This document shows, one piece after another, positions 24,686 to 34,028 of a stretch of DNA of 55,174 bases. Positions within the stretch are counted from its first letter, which is position 1. Every line of letters begins with the position of its first letter. The position numbers were made by a program, and so were the translations under genes. The notes beneath the pieces are model-generated. The model saw only the letters and a list, made by a program, of their open reading frames with translations. It was not told the DNA's origin and ran no database searches. This DNA comes from Amycolatopsis anabasis (GTDB taxonomy: Bacteria; Actinomycetota; Actinomycetes; Mycobacteriales; Pseudonocardiaceae): assembly GCF_009765355.1 (NCBI RefSeq), contig NZ_VTHK01000055.1:1-55174 (forward strand), written 5' to 3'.

Positions 24686-26494
24686 TCACGCGTTGGTCGT
24701 GGCCGCACCGGTGGACGTGGCGGGTGCGGGTGCCTTGGGGCTGTCCGACGTGCCGGCCTTCGCGGACGTGCGGGGCGAGTCGGCAGTCTTGGCCGTCTTG
24801 GTCGGCGTGGACGAGTCCTCGGCCGAGGACGACGTGGCGGAAGCGGTCGGCTTTGTGCCGGTGGCCGCGCTGGCGGCGCGCGCGGGCTCCGCCCGACGGA
24901 CACCAGCCGCGGTCAGCGCACGCTCCTCCACCTCAGCCAGCTCGTAGTCGTAGAAGTTCTTGGTGGTCTTCTTCGTGGAACGGGCCGGTTTCGGGCTCTT
25001 CAACCCGCTGATGATCTGCAGGTAGAGCGCGTCGGTGTCCGTCGGCTGACGCCAGCTGTTGCGGGTGAGGCCTTCTTCCATCGCGCACAGGAGCATGCAC
25101 ATGTTCCAGTGCAGGGCTTTGCCGTCCGTGGCCTCGTCGATCCGCTTGAGAAGTTGATCGACGTTGCTGTGCGGGGGAAGGCCGGCCAGCTCACGCAGCA
25201 GCGTGTGCTTGCGCTCGAAGGCCTTCTGCAGCGACCTGCCGCCCTCGGCCCAGGCGCGGGTGAAAATCCGCTGAGAGCCCTCGGGCGCGGTGTTGCGGCC
25301 CTTGACGAAATTGGCCAGCCACCGGCGGCGAACCTCGGTGGCCGAGTCCCACTGCAGGTTGTACTTGCGTGCTTCGTTGATCTGGAGCTTCTCGGCCTCA
25401 CTCTTCTTCCCGGTCTGCGGACCCGAGTTGATCTGGACCGCCTTGCCCGCGGGGGCGTGCCGTTCCGCGTGCCCGCGCTGGCGCCAGTCCTTGCACGCGA
25501 ACACCGTGGTCGCGACTGCCTTCTTGTCCCGCCAGTCGACCTTGACCCACGCCACGTGACCCGCGCAGCTCTCGTGCTGCTTGACGGTCAGCGCCGTGCC
25601 CGGCTTCGTGGCAACCTTCGCCCGCAGCACGTCCAGCCGGCGCAGGTTGGCGGCGTGCTCGTTGGTGGGCTCGTCGATGACAGTGACGCCCGCGTCCTTG
25701 AGTTCCCGCGTTTTCTCGGCGAGCGCCTGAGCCATCGCCTCCTTGCGGGTGAGGGTGTCCAGCTCGATCTGGGCTTGGTGATCGAACTTGCGAGGCTGGT
25801 CCACCGCGACCACGGTCAACCGCTTGAACGCGTCCGGGTGCTCCTCGAACTTCTTGAGCGTGGCGGCCTGCTCGAGAGTGAGGTTGTACTTCTCCAGCGC
25901 GGCCGCGGCAAGCTCGCTCTGGGCCACCTCCAGGCTGTTTTTGACCTCGGGCAGCGGGATGTGCCGCGCCTTGCTGATCTTGGTGGGGCTCATCTTGAGG
26001 TCCAGCAGCGTCTGGTGCGCCTTGGCCTCGGCGAGGCGCGAGATCTGCTTGCGGTGCCCGTTCTTGGACAGCTGGAACAGGATCCGCTTGATCTGCTGCT
26101 CGGTGGGCGTGCCGGAGAACGACTCCCGGACGTCGATGTCGATCTCGGTCACGCCGGCTTCGAGGGCGTGCTTAACCCGCCGGGCGCCGTCGATGACGTA
26201 GAACTCCTCGCGCCCGTCCTTCTCGGTCTGGCGATAGACGGCGACGATTTCGTAGACGCCGTTCTCGGCGAGTTCGTCCTTGAAGTAGTTGTCGATCTCA
26301 ACCTCGCCTCGGGTGTTTTCCGCGAACTTGAGGCGACCCGGGTGCACGGTGAGGATCTCGCGAGACGACGGCTTCGGCGGGCCGTAGCTCTCGGTCGGTT
26401 GCTGGGCGTCGTGCGTACCGGTGGACTGCGGGGGAACCGCACTCTTCGGCGCGGATTCGGACGTGGCTTGGTCTTGGACAGGTGCAGTGGTCAC
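24686..26494 (-). CDS. ParB/Srx-domain protein, plasmid partition or nuclease-like
   Basis: A 602-residue protein; GTG 26494 has AAGGAG eight bases upstream. Residues about 45-130 form a ParB N-terminal domain (ILTVHPGRLKFAENTRGEVE, EIVAVYRQTEKDGREEFYVI then DGARRVKHALEAG), followed by helical regions including RKQISRLAEAKAHQTL. The middle has scattered Cys/His (HESCAGHVAWVKV, VFACKDWRQRGHAERH) that may bind zinc. The C-terminal 80 residues are Ala/Ser/Thr-rich and disordered. No ParA lies next to it, so it may act as a regulator or nuclease rather than a partition partner. Confidence 0.85.
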   Translation of the reverse strand: MTTAPVQDQATSESAPKSAVPPQSTGTHDAQQPTESYGPPKPSSREILTVHPGRLKFAENTRGEVEIDNYFKDELAENGVYEIVAVYRQTEKDGREEFYVIDGARRVKHALEAGVTEIDIDVRESFSGTPTEQQIKRILFQLSKNGHRKQISRLAEAKAHQTLLDLKMSPTKISKARHIPLPEVKNSLEVAQSELAAAALEKYNLTLEQAATLKKFEEHPDAFKRLTVVAVDQPRKFDHQAQIELDTLTRKEAMAQALAEKTRELKDAGVTVIDEPTNEHAANLRRLDVLRAKVATKPGTALTVKQHESCAGHVAWVKVDWRDKKAVATTVFACKDWRQRGHAERHAPAGKAVQINSGPQTGKKSEAEKLQINEARKYNLQWDSATEVRRRWLANFVKGRNTAPEGSQRIFTRAWAEGGRSLQKAFERKHTLLRELAGLPPHSNVDQLLKRIDEATDGKALHWNMCMLLCAMEEGLTRNSWRQPTDTDALYLQIISGLKSPKPARSTKKTTKNFYDYELAEVEERALTAAGVRRAEPARAASAATGTKPTASATSSSAEDSSTPTKTAKTADSPRTSAKAGTSDSPKAPAPATSTGAATTNA

Positions 26495-26846
26495 ACGAAC
26501 TCCTTCGAACTAGTAGTGACAGACGCGCAACGGCGCGCCTGCTCGCATGCGGACAAGGGACTGACGCACGACACGAGCCAGCCCCGGATGCACGGCGCGA
26601 ACGGGGCGGCGCGGGGTGAGTGCGGCCGCGGCCGGGCGCGATGTGGACGCCGGAAACCAAGGAGAGTCAGGGAAAGGAACGCGTGGTGGATCACCGAGGG
26701 CGGCAGGAACCCGGGACACGACGGGGCGGCCCGGTCCTGCGACCGCGGTCCGACAACGGGATGGGTGAAGTCGTCCTTCCCCGGGGGATCGGGCGGATGC
26801 GGCGACGAGCACGTCCGAGGCGAGGAGCGGGTCGGTGGCGCCGGCG
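26495..26846. other. Stretch without a supported gene
   Basis: Contains the promoter side of the ParB-like gene. Frames on either strand lack credible starts and recognisable sequence. No repeat or RNA is evident. Confidence 0.3.
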
Positions 26847-27371
26847 CTACAGGATGCGGGCCAGGTCCTCGAGCAGTGGCTGCACCGCGCACCACTGGGC
26901 GATGGTCCACGGCGTGATGGGCCCGTACTGCGGGGCGAAATGCTCGCCTGTTCGCCAGCGCGGCAGGACGGTCCGCGCGATCTCGCGGGCGGCCTCGAGC
27001 CAATCCGGCCGGATATCGAGCGGGCGATTCAACAGTAAGGTGCTCAGGTTGGGCGGATACGGTGCCTCGTCGAGCTCGCCGGGCGTCTGGGCCAACGCGT
27101 CGGCGCAGGCACGGACACGGATGCTGCTCCTGTTGCGCGCGGCCGCGTCGGCCAGGAACGCGGTGTCGTGGGCCAACACCGGCGGTATCTGTTCGAGAAT
27201 GTCCTCATCGGATTGCGGCGGCAGCGGCCGGGTTTCCACCAACTCGCCGTGCCGCCAGGCGTATCCGTTACCCAGAACGCAGAAGAGGAAATGCAGGGCC
27301 TGGGTGCGATTGGCAAACAGGGCGGGACTGTCACGGATCATGGTGCGGACGGTGTCCTCGACGGTGGCCAT
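26847..27371 (-). CDS. Hypothetical helical protein, 174 aa
   Basis: ATG 27371 follows GGGGG. The protein begins MATVEDTVRTMIRDSPALFA and is mostly helical (ALHFLFCVLGNGYAWRHGEL, WLEAAREIARTVLPRWRTGE). No membrane segment or catalytic motif is seen. It lies 70 bases downstream of the DUF4192 gene on the same strand and may be cotranscribed with it. Function unknown. Confidence 0.65.
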   Translation of the reverse strand: MATVEDTVRTMIRDSPALFANRTQALHFLFCVLGNGYAWRHGELVETRPLPPQSDEDILEQIPPVLAHDTAFLADAAARNRSSIRVRACADALAQTPGELDEAPYPPNLSTLLLNRPLDIRPDWLEAAREIARTVLPRWRTGEHFAPQYGPITPWTIAQWCAVQPLLEDLARIL

Positions 27372-27441
27372 CAGATGCCCCCAGCGATGTCGTGAGTGTC
27401 ACGGCGATATGTCCGCGGAACGGTGGAGGGGACCCGTCGCG

Positions 27442-28467
27442 TCAGCCAGCGGCGTTGGCGAGGCGGTCGCGTAGCTGGCGGACGGCGTCGGCGAGGGAGG
27501 GAAGACGCTGCGGGGGCATGCCCGCGGCAACGGCGATGCGCAGGTAACCCGCGAGGCGGTTGGTGGGCCCGGCGGCTTCGAGGGCACGGCGGGCGAGCAA
27601 CCCGTTGCCGCGTCGGTACGCGCTGAATGCGACCATCGTCGCGAGGTGACCTCCAGCCTCCGGGGGTGCCAAGCGAAACAGTTGGGTCCAGAGCTCTTCA
27701 GCGGCCTGCTCGGAGGCCTCGGGCACGACCATCGCGCAGTCGCGCAGCGTCTTCGAGGTCACCGCGGCGATGAGGTCGGCGATCTCCTTGTCGTCGCGCG
27801 GAAACTGGTGCTCACACGCACGATGGACGGCGTGGTCGAGCTGGCGCAGGCGCACGCCGAGCGCCGCGAGATCACCGTCCTGCTCCTCTCTGGCCACCTG
27901 GCGCTCGACTGGCCTGACCAGGGCTGCGATGCGGTCACGCCGATCCTGGGGGCCGGGCTGGAACCGCTGAGCGACCTCCTCGAGCGTGTCGTAGGTGACC
28001 TCGCCGAGGACGGTCGTGATCGCCGCAAGCTCGGTCGAGCCTGGATCGGGAAGCACCCCACCCTGGGTGGGGTCTGCGTAGGACGTCCACGTCGCCTTGG
28101 CGGTGATGGAGGGGACGAACACCAACTCGAGATCGGGAAGCCCACCGTCGCGCAGAACGGCTGTCAAGGCATCCAGTTCCGCGCCATACGGCAAGGGCCC
28201 GTCCGGCGTCGAGCCGTCGCCGACCACGATTCCAGTCAAGGCGATGGCATCCGGATCGGCCAGAGCCCGAACGATGGGGCGTGCCAGGGAGGAGACGGGA
28301 ATCGTCGCCAGGTCAACGAGGTCGAGCCGCGCTGTGCTCCCGATGCGGCGACGGCCGCCCGAGCGCACGACGCTGACGATAACCAGGGAGTTAGTGGGGC
28401 GGACACGGAGGAGGGGAGGCACAGACGCGATCAAGGTGCCGACGTTGTCGAGACGAACGGTGTACAT
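27442..28467 (-). CDS. DUF4192 family protein
   Basis: A 341-residue protein of the actinobacterial DUF4192 family, recognised by the N-terminal block LIASVPPLLRVRPTNSLVIV and the general layout: an alpha/beta N-terminal half with an aspartate-rich segment (DPDAIALTGIVVGDG) and a helical C-terminal half ending in repeated short helices (GNGLLARRALEAAG, YLRIAVAAGM). ATG 28467 has AAGGACC upstream. The family is widespread and uncharacterised, often on plasmids and integrative elements; the role here is unknown. Confidence 0.88.
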   Translation of the reverse strand: MYTVRLDNVGTLIASVPPLLRVRPTNSLVIVSVVRSGGRRRIGSTARLDLVDLATIPVSSLARPIVRALADPDAIALTGIVVGDGSTPDGPLPYGAELDALTAVLRDGGLPDLELVFVPSITAKATWTSYADPTQGGVLPDPGSTELAAITTVLGEVTYDTLEEVAQRFQPGPQDRRDRIAALVRPVERQVAREEQDGDLAALGVRLRQLDHAVHRACEHQFPRDDKEIADLIAAVTSKTLRDCAMVVPEASEQAAEELWTQLFRLAPPEAGGHLATMVAFSAYRRGNGLLARRALEAAGPTNRLAGYLRIAVAAGMPPQRLPSLADAVRQLRDRLANAAG

Positions 28468-28539
28468 AGCGAAGGGGTCCTTATCGGATCGGGGCGAGAT
28501 GCGGGAGAGGTATGCAGCAGGTCCGGCATCTGCAGCGGA

Positions 28540-29091
28540 TTAGGCATCAGGCGTATCGGTGCCGGACTGAGCGAGGTGGTGTTCGTCGATGACGCGGGTG
28601 ATGGCGTCCAGTTCGGACTCCAGACGGGCGAGTGCCTGAGCTATCCGGTCACGGCGGCGAGAGAGAGCGGGCAACTGCTGGCTTGCGCGAGCCTGTCCTG
28701 CTCGACGGTCGACCTCGACTGTCCACCGGGCACGCACGAGATGGCCGAGGGCCGCGAGGATGGTCGAGCGGATGGGCAGCGGCGCATAACCGTCACGGCT
28801 GGGCTCGTCAACCTCGTGAATCTGATACGCGCCGATCTCGTCAGGGAGCACACGTCCGTCCGCGTGACGGCGGAACGCCACCGCATGCACCCGGTAACGC
28901 TGTCCGTTGTGGACGACGAACGACTGGGTGGCGACATCGTGCGGGTCCCGGGTGCTGACCAGGGCGACTCCCGGCCGCGGGAAGGTGACGAACACCGAAC
29001 CCGTCACGCCCTGGTCACCAGGCAACGTCAGCAACCCGGTCGCTGGCACGTGGATCGCGCTTGTCGTCTCAGGTTGGACGGATGATTCCAC
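28540..29091 (-). CDS. Hypothetical protein, 183 aa
   Basis: GTG 29091 follows AAGGAGG closely. An N-terminal beta-rich part (VTGSVFVTFPRPGVALVST, SFVVHNGQRYRVHAVAFRR) is followed by a C-terminal coiled coil (RRRDRIAQALARLESELDAI). It precedes the DUF4192 gene by 72 bases on the same strand. No family recognised. Confidence 0.65.
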   Translation of the reverse strand: MESSVQPETTSAIHVPATGLLTLPGDQGVTGSVFVTFPRPGVALVSTRDPHDVATQSFVVHNGQRYRVHAVAFRRHADGRVLPDEIGAYQIHEVDEPSRDGYAPLPIRSTILAALGHLVRARWTVEVDRRAGQARASQQLPALSRRRDRIAQALARLESELDAITRVIDEHHLAQSGTDTPDA

Positions 29092-29495
29092 CGGGCCCTC
29101 CTTTCGTTGTGTGGCACGGCTGCCCCTGCCAGGGACGTCGCGCGCTGGCTGTCTGGACCGGTCGTGGGGCGCGACTCGGCTGTCCGGCGTGGCGGTCCGT
29201 CCGAGGCGCGAACACCACGCGGTTGGCCAGAGGCAGCCGGTCCGCGCCTCGGTCGCAACCGCCGAGCCGGGCTAGAGTCGGCAAGCGCCCACGACCGGTC
29301 AGACAGGCCACAGCCATGAGCAACCGCAGAACTAGAAATTCAGCCCCGAGACCAAGCATCGGAGGCATTGACCTCGCCGGCCGCGGCGTGGTCGTCACCG
29401 CCGGGCGGTGCACGCCGGCCTGAGAGGACACCGGTGTCCGGGTCGGGGAATGGTTGAGGTGGGCACGGCGGCGGTCCCGCTCCGTGCGGTGCGAG
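29092..29495. other. Stretch without a supported gene
   Basis: A 35-codon plus-strand frame at 29316 lacks a ribosome site, and longer frames look like shadows. It probably contains the promoter for the 28540-29091 gene and the end of dprA transcription. Confidence 0.3.
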
Positions 29496-30443
29496 CTAGG
29501 GCACCCGATGCTCGGGGCCGCGGCGCCACGGTGGCGGGGACTTCAGCGTGGTCAGGATCTCGTCAGCAGAGGACACCAGAACGGCGTCACCGTTGCGGAT
29601 CAGCATGTGGCAACCATCGCTGTAGTGAGACGTCACAGGACCGGGGATGGCCATGAGGGTCTTGTCGAGCCGGGCCGCGGTTGTCGCTGTGCTCAGGGAT
29701 CCGCTGCGGAGCAGAGCCTCGACGACCACGGTGGCTTCGCAAAGCCCAGCGAGAAGGCGATTCCGAGACAAGAAAGTGGGCCTGGAGGGCAGGCTGCTCG
29801 GCGCGTACTCACTGACGAGCAGGCCCTCCTCGGCGATGCGGGCGAGCAGATCGGCGTGAGCGGCGGGATAGGGCCTGCCGATGCCGCAGGGCAACACCGC
29901 CACGGTCGGCTCGCCAGCCGACAGCGCGCCCGTATGGCACGCGCCATCGATACCGAGGGCGGCACCCGACCACACCCGGACACCTCGCTTGGCGAGCTGG
30001 TAGGCGACCTCGCTACCCAACGTGCGTCCGTAGTGGGTCGGAGTGCGCGTGCCGACCATGGCGATGGCCTGGCGGGTCAGGTCGACGAGACGATGCGGCC
30101 CGCGGACCCACAACCCCATCGGCGGGGCGAAGCGACGGATCCCGCCAGCCGAGGCCGCGGCGAGCGAGTTGATCGCAGCGATGGGCCATTCGTGGACGTC
30201 CTCCGGGATGACGAGGCGGGCACCGAGGCGGTCGGCCTCAGCAAGATCCCGGTCGACCTGAGAATCCGGCACCTCGAACGCGATCTCCTCGAGCACCGCC
30301 AGAGGGCACTGCCGGGCCTGGACTCGTTCAGCGGCAACCACTGGCCCGTGCTCGGCGACGAACCTGACCATGGCGGGGGCAGGCGGCGGCGCTGCCCGCA
30401 GCAGATACGCCCGAGCATGCCGCACCACATCACTATCTGACAT
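29496..30443 (-). CDS. dprA: DNA-processing protein DprA/Smf
   Basis: Binds incoming single-stranded DNA and loads recombinase; here it probably serves establishment of transferred DNA. The Rossmann-fold signature is complete: MVGTRTPTHYG, SGAALGIDGACHTGAL, VLPCGIGRPYP, LLVSEYAP, FLSRNRLLAGL, VVVEALLRSGSLSTA. I chose ATG 30443 because GGAG lies 10 bases upstream, too close to the in-frame GTG at 30452. At 315 residues the length is typical. Finding it outside the usual chromosomal setting, on an element with ssb and prim-pol, suggests a transfer-linked copy. Confidence 0.93.
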   Translation of the reverse strand: MSDSDVVRHARAYLLRAAPPPAPAMVRFVAEHGPVVAAERVQARQCPLAVLEEIAFEVPDSQVDRDLAEADRLGARLVIPEDVHEWPIAAINSLAAASAGGIRRFAPPMGLWVRGPHRLVDLTRQAIAMVGTRTPTHYGRTLGSEVAYQLAKRGVRVWSGAALGIDGACHTGALSAGEPTVAVLPCGIGRPYPAAHADLLARIAEEGLLVSEYAPSSLPSRPTFLSRNRLLAGLCEATVVVEALLRSGSLSTATTAARLDKTLMAIPGPVTSHYSDGCHMLIRNGDAVLVSSADEILTTLKSPPPWRRGPEHRVP

Positions 30444-31067
30444 CGACACCACACTCCTTCACTCGAACAGCGCCTCGCCCCGGACGCGAGACGGCGTCCG
30501 CGCGTACCCGGGGGAGCGCGCGGACGCCCCAGCCCGGCCGCGCCGGGCCGCGCTCACCCGACCGGCGTGATCCGGCATGGCCAAGCTCGCCGGATCCGCG
30601 GGGCAGGCGGCCGGATCACCCGCGTCGGTGTGGGCGCCCGGGCCCGGTGTGGCCGGGCTATCGTCGGCGCGGCGCTCACCCGGACATGCGCGGAGCCAGA
30701 CGATGCGACGGTCAGAACACACAGGACGGGACCACATCGGTGTCGTTCGCCCTAATCCGTTGACATAGACTTTTGGGGCAGATGCGGCTGGGTGGAACTG
30801 ATTGAGTGCAGCAGCAACCAGATTCGTCTGGGACACCAACCGGGCCCGCTGATGATCGCCGAGCCGCATCTGCACGCACGGGGACAAGCTGCGTTCGACG
30901 ACGGGTGTCAACCGTCAGACGGGACAATCCAGGTTTCAGGACACACCGGACTGGCCGGGCCGCCGAGGTCAAGTAGGATCGGTGGTGGCCCCGCGCACGG
31001 TCGCGGAATCCGGCGGCGACGAACATAGACGACGGCGCGCTGTTGGTCGCTGCGTGGGCGAGCGTGG
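30444..31067. other. Gene-less, repeat-rich stretch upstream of dprA
   Basis: No convincing gene. A minus-strand frame (about 30571-30911) contains a plausible-looking peptide but has no ribosome site and runs into hairpins. An 11-bp inverted repeat CAGATGCGGCT/AGCCGCATCTG lies at 30779-30789 and 30862-30872. A plus-strand TTGACA at 30769 could be a -35 box, without a good -10. Confidence 0.35.
30493..30619. repeat. Cluster of inverted repeats upstream of dprA
   Basis: GGCGTCCGCGCG (30493-30504) pairs perfectly with 30517-30528. GTGATCCGGC at 30567-30576 has complements at 30589-30596 (8 bp) and 30610-30619 (all 10 bp). Such palindromic clusters may be regulator sites, a terminator array or part of an origin. 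Confidence 0.5.
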
Positions 31068-31856
31068 TTACGGGGTGATGCGGCGGCTCAGAAGCTCGGC
31101 AGCCCAGGACGCGGCAAACTCCGGACAGGAATTACACCGGTCGTGCGTATGCCCGGGAACAGGAGGCTCATAACGAGCCGCCACGGACCAGGAATGAGTA
31201 TCGGATGACGTTAACACCCTCGCCAGTGTCAACAGTGCACGAATGGATAACCCAAACGCGTGCAGTCTCAATCCGTAGTCCCGCGCGAGTTCATGAACGA
31301 GAAGATAGATAGAGATCGTGTTTTGCCGGGAACACACTGACCCCAAGCCCGCCAGAGGCTCTCGGGAAAGGTCGATACCGGCTGCTTCGTGCATGTGAAG
31401 ATGTCGAATATAGTCTTGTCGTCGCCAACCTTGGAGGATCGGAACCGTTGGCAGCCAAGGGGCGCGCTGACGCATCTCGATCAAGCTGTCGAGGGTGAGC
31501 CGTTGATGTTCATCGACGGAGAGGCCACTGGCGGAACGGGCGTCGGGCTCGCAGGGCCAGTTAAGAGGTGCGATCCAGTGTAACCCGCCGATTTCCTCGT
31601 AGTAACGTGAGCACAAGTCCACGTAGGCTTCGGTGGTGATGTTCCACTTCCCGTGGCGTGCAATCATTTTGTATGCCCCGGAGTCGAGGAACCATTTAGG
31701 AACGGCGCACCGGGGCTAGGTCTTGCGGCGGACCATCCGTGGATAGGTGATCATCAACGCGGGAAGTGTTTCGTCCTCCAGGGCTGCAGGGTCGGAGAAC
31801 CCGAGAAAGAAATCGATACACTCGCCCAGTGTTGGCATGAGGGTGGAAGAGGGCAT
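31068..31856 (-). pseudogene. Queuine tRNA-ribosyltransferase-like (DpdA/TGT-like) gene with an in-frame amber codon
   Basis: From ATG 31856 (AGGA upstream) the frame reads MPSSTLMPTLGECIDFFLGF through ALMITYPRMVRRKT, meets TAG at 31716-31718, and continues in the same frame PRCAVPKWFLDSGAYKMI to the stop at 31068. Family features lie on both sides of the TAG: WFLDSGAY (the LDSGG-like active-site motif), YYEEIGGLHWIAP, CEPDARSASGLSVDEHQRLT, PTVPILQGW, EAAGIDLS, GLGSVC, LRLHAFG. Homologues that I recall have Leu-Pro-Arg at the TAG position, so TTG to TAG is likely. Such enzymes insert 7-deazaguanines into tRNA or, in DpdA, into DNA. A product restarting at ATG 31667 would lack the active-site Asp. 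Confidence 0.7.
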
Positions 31857-32151
31857 ACATTTCCTGGAGATGAGGATAAAGTCAGGATGGTGTTTGATAG
31901 AGAAATAATTCTCAAGTCAATAACGCGCAGGGGTGGTCATCGGCAGGCTGCGGCAGGTTGTTTCATGGTGTTCGTTCCGCGACGGACCTGAATAAGAGCT
32001 GTTGTAGGAAACAAACGACGACGCGCGAACACGCGGTTCACGGACCGAAGATATGCAGGCGACGGAGAACAGGATCGATCACGGGCAGGAGCAGCGCCGC
32101 TGGTTGGTGAATGCGTGGATGCGATGGCTTGGGGCGGGCAGATGGGCGTGG

Positions 32152-32730
32152 TTAGGGCACCTGGTCAGCGGAGCTGAAGTATCCGGCGTCGAGGTAACTG
32201 TCGAAGACTTCCTGGATCGTCGCTGCCGCGGCCGGCGTGGCACCGTGCCGCGCGTCCTGCGCTTGGCGGCGCCATTCGTCGATCGTGTCGGCGTCTTCCG
32301 GATCGACCACGGTGAGCTCCAGTTCGGCGGGCTCGCCGTTGACGAAGGCGGTGGCTTTACGCCCCTTGCTCGGGTGGAACCACTCGATCACCTCGACCGC
32401 GGACGAGGCTGGTGCGGGGGAAGGGAGACGGTCGGCCCACACGCGCGACCATCCGCGTTTGGGACCACGATCGCCATGGCGGAGAACGTAGGCGGCCAGC
32501 GCACGCAACGGCAGCTGCTGGGCGGGGGTGGCGTCTGGGAGTGCGGCGAGGATCTCGCCGACCGCACGTTCCACAGTGATCGTCCCGGTGCTTGCCAACA
32601 TGGTCAAGCCGGGGTTGGACGGCGCCTGCCACCAGGCGGCGATGGTGCGGGCCACACCATCGGGAATGGAGCGCTCGGCGCACGCCCACGCATGGACGTA
32701 TTCGCTCACGCGGGCTTCTTCATCACTCAC
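32152..32730 (-). CDS. Hypothetical protein, 192 aa
   Basis: GTG 32730 has AAAGGCAGA upstream. The N-terminal half is helical (VARTIAAWWQAPSNPG, RAVGEILAALPD); the C-terminal half includes VEVIEWFHPSKGRKATAFVN and ends in an Ala-rich helix. No domain recognised. It begins a run of small minus-strand genes. 31857-32151 upstream of the TGT-like gene holds no supported gene. Confidence 0.6.
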   Translation of the reverse strand: MSDEEARVSEYVHAWACAERSIPDGVARTIAAWWQAPSNPGLTMLASTGTITVERAVGEILAALPDATPAQQLPLRALAAYVLRHGDRGPKRGWSRVWADRLPSPAPASSAVEVIEWFHPSKGRKATAFVNGEPAELELTVVDPEDADTIDEWRRQAQDARHGATPAAAATIQEVFDSYLDAGYFSSADQVP

Positions 32731-32829
32731 GGCGGTCTGCCTTTCTCTCGGGCAGCGTGTGGGGGACCGGGGAGTTAGCGGGTCGACGAGGCGGGACCGA
32801 CTCGGATTCCGGTGGCGTCGGCGACTCGG

Positions 32830-33186
32830 CTACGAACCGAGCGGGCGTGCGGTGGCCGAGATGGCCAGATTCGCCGACGCGTCCCGGAGCGCGATACGAA
32901 GCGTGAGGCGGGACGGGAAGTATCCGCGCCACCGGCGAGCATCGATCAGGTGCCGCGCGGGGACCGTCGGGTCGGGCAGAGGACAGCGGCGATCGATCGC
33001 ACCCACCGCTTGCCAGAGCGTGCGCCGCGCCCCCTCGGAGGCGAGCAGGATGGTGAAGGCGACACTCCAGGTCGCGGTACTGGGCGCGCGGTCCAAGGCA
33101 TGCACACGGCGGCGCTCGTCGGGAGACAGAACGCGCCCGCCGTGGCTGGCGCATCGGTCGAGCAGCCGATCGAGGGACGGGCTCAT
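32830..33186 (-). CDS. Hypothetical protein, 118 aa
   Basis: ATG 33186 follows GGAAGGA. The protein is Arg-rich (GGRVLSPDERRRVHALDRA, DARRWRGYFPSRLTLRIALR) and predicted helical. The basic character would fit nucleic-acid binding, but no motif supports this. Confidence 0.55.
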   Translation of the reverse strand: MSPSLDRLLDRCASHGGRVLSPDERRRVHALDRAPSTATWSVAFTILLASEGARRTLWQAVGAIDRRCPLPDPTVPARHLIDARRWRGYFPSRLTLRIALRDASANLAISATARPLGS

Positions 33187-33358
33187 GCGGAATCCTTCCG
33201 AGCGGGCGACCTCCTGCAGCCCACCGGCATTGTCGTGGCGCACTCGGACACGCCGGCCGGAAGAATCGCGTGATGGGTCACGATGGGCGGGCCGCCCGGG
33301 CACTCGGGATGGTGCCGGCGCGGGGTGTCTGAGCGTGCTGGAACCTCAGGGTCTTGGT

Positions 33359-33919
33359 TCAGCGGGATACAGAACGGCGGGAGGTGGAGCTGCGATCGCG
33401 CAGCACGAAGACGCAGCGTTCCCAGGTGAACCGGGTACCGTCGAGGCTTTCGCGCACGTGCCAGGTGAGATCGTCCGCCTGATCACGGTAGATCACGTCA
33501 TGGAAGAAGGGGCGGCCGTTGGCGTCGCGGCGGGGATGGACGTGGTAGCCGAGCTCGGTGAGCACGCGCACCGCGTGGGCGCGGGTGATAGTGCGCCAGC
33601 CGCGGCGCTCGGCTTCGGCCTGGACATCAGTGGTGGCGCGCTGTGCCCAGTTGAACCCGTAGCGATCGAATCGGCGCGGGGACAGCCGCAGGTCGATGAT
33701 GGGGCCGGGTTGGGGATCGAATTCGTGCGGGTCGAGGCCGTGGAACAGGCGGATACTGCCGCCCTGGCTCACCGGGACGTGTTCGCGCACGACGCCCCCG
33801 GTCACCGGGCCACCGTCAGAATCGGGGACGAAGCCGTGGATACCGGCACCCCCGGAGGGCAGGTGCAACCACATCTCGCCGATCTCGGGGCCGGAACACG
33901 GGACACGAGTCGGGCTCAC
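33359..33919 (-). CDS. Hypothetical protein, 186 aa
   Basis: GTG 33919 has GGAG about 9 bases upstream. The sequence includes MWLHLPSGGAGIHGFVPDSD, IIDLRLSPRRFDRYGFNWAQ and WHVRESLDGTRFTWERCVFV. It looks like a compact alpha/beta protein with no known motif. Located among unknown minus-strand genes. Confidence 0.6.
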   Translation of the reverse strand: MSPTRVPCSGPEIGEMWLHLPSGGAGIHGFVPDSDGGPVTGGVVREHVPVSQGGSIRLFHGLDPHEFDPQPGPIIDLRLSPRRFDRYGFNWAQRATTDVQAEAERRGWRTITRAHAVRVLTELGYHVHPRRDANGRPFFHDVIYRDQADDLTWHVRESLDGTRFTWERCVFVLRDRSSTSRRSVSR

Positions 33920-34028
33920 GAAAGGGCTCCATTCCTTAGCAGGTGGGCAGGCTTGGCGGGCGCTTGGGCGGCGTGACACCAGTCGGCCGTTGGTGCGAGA
34001 TGCCGCTGGTGGCGAGCCGAATGAGTGG

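Noticed and set aside
24241..25011. Plus-strand frame antisense to the ParB-like and small membrane protein genes
   Set aside because: Shadow of real minus-strand genes, Arg/Trp-rich composition and no ribosome site.
30571..30911. Minus-strand frame with a plausible peptide (MRLGDHQRARLVSQTN)
   Set aside because: No ribosome site, no known family, and its 3' part runs through the inverted-repeat cluster.
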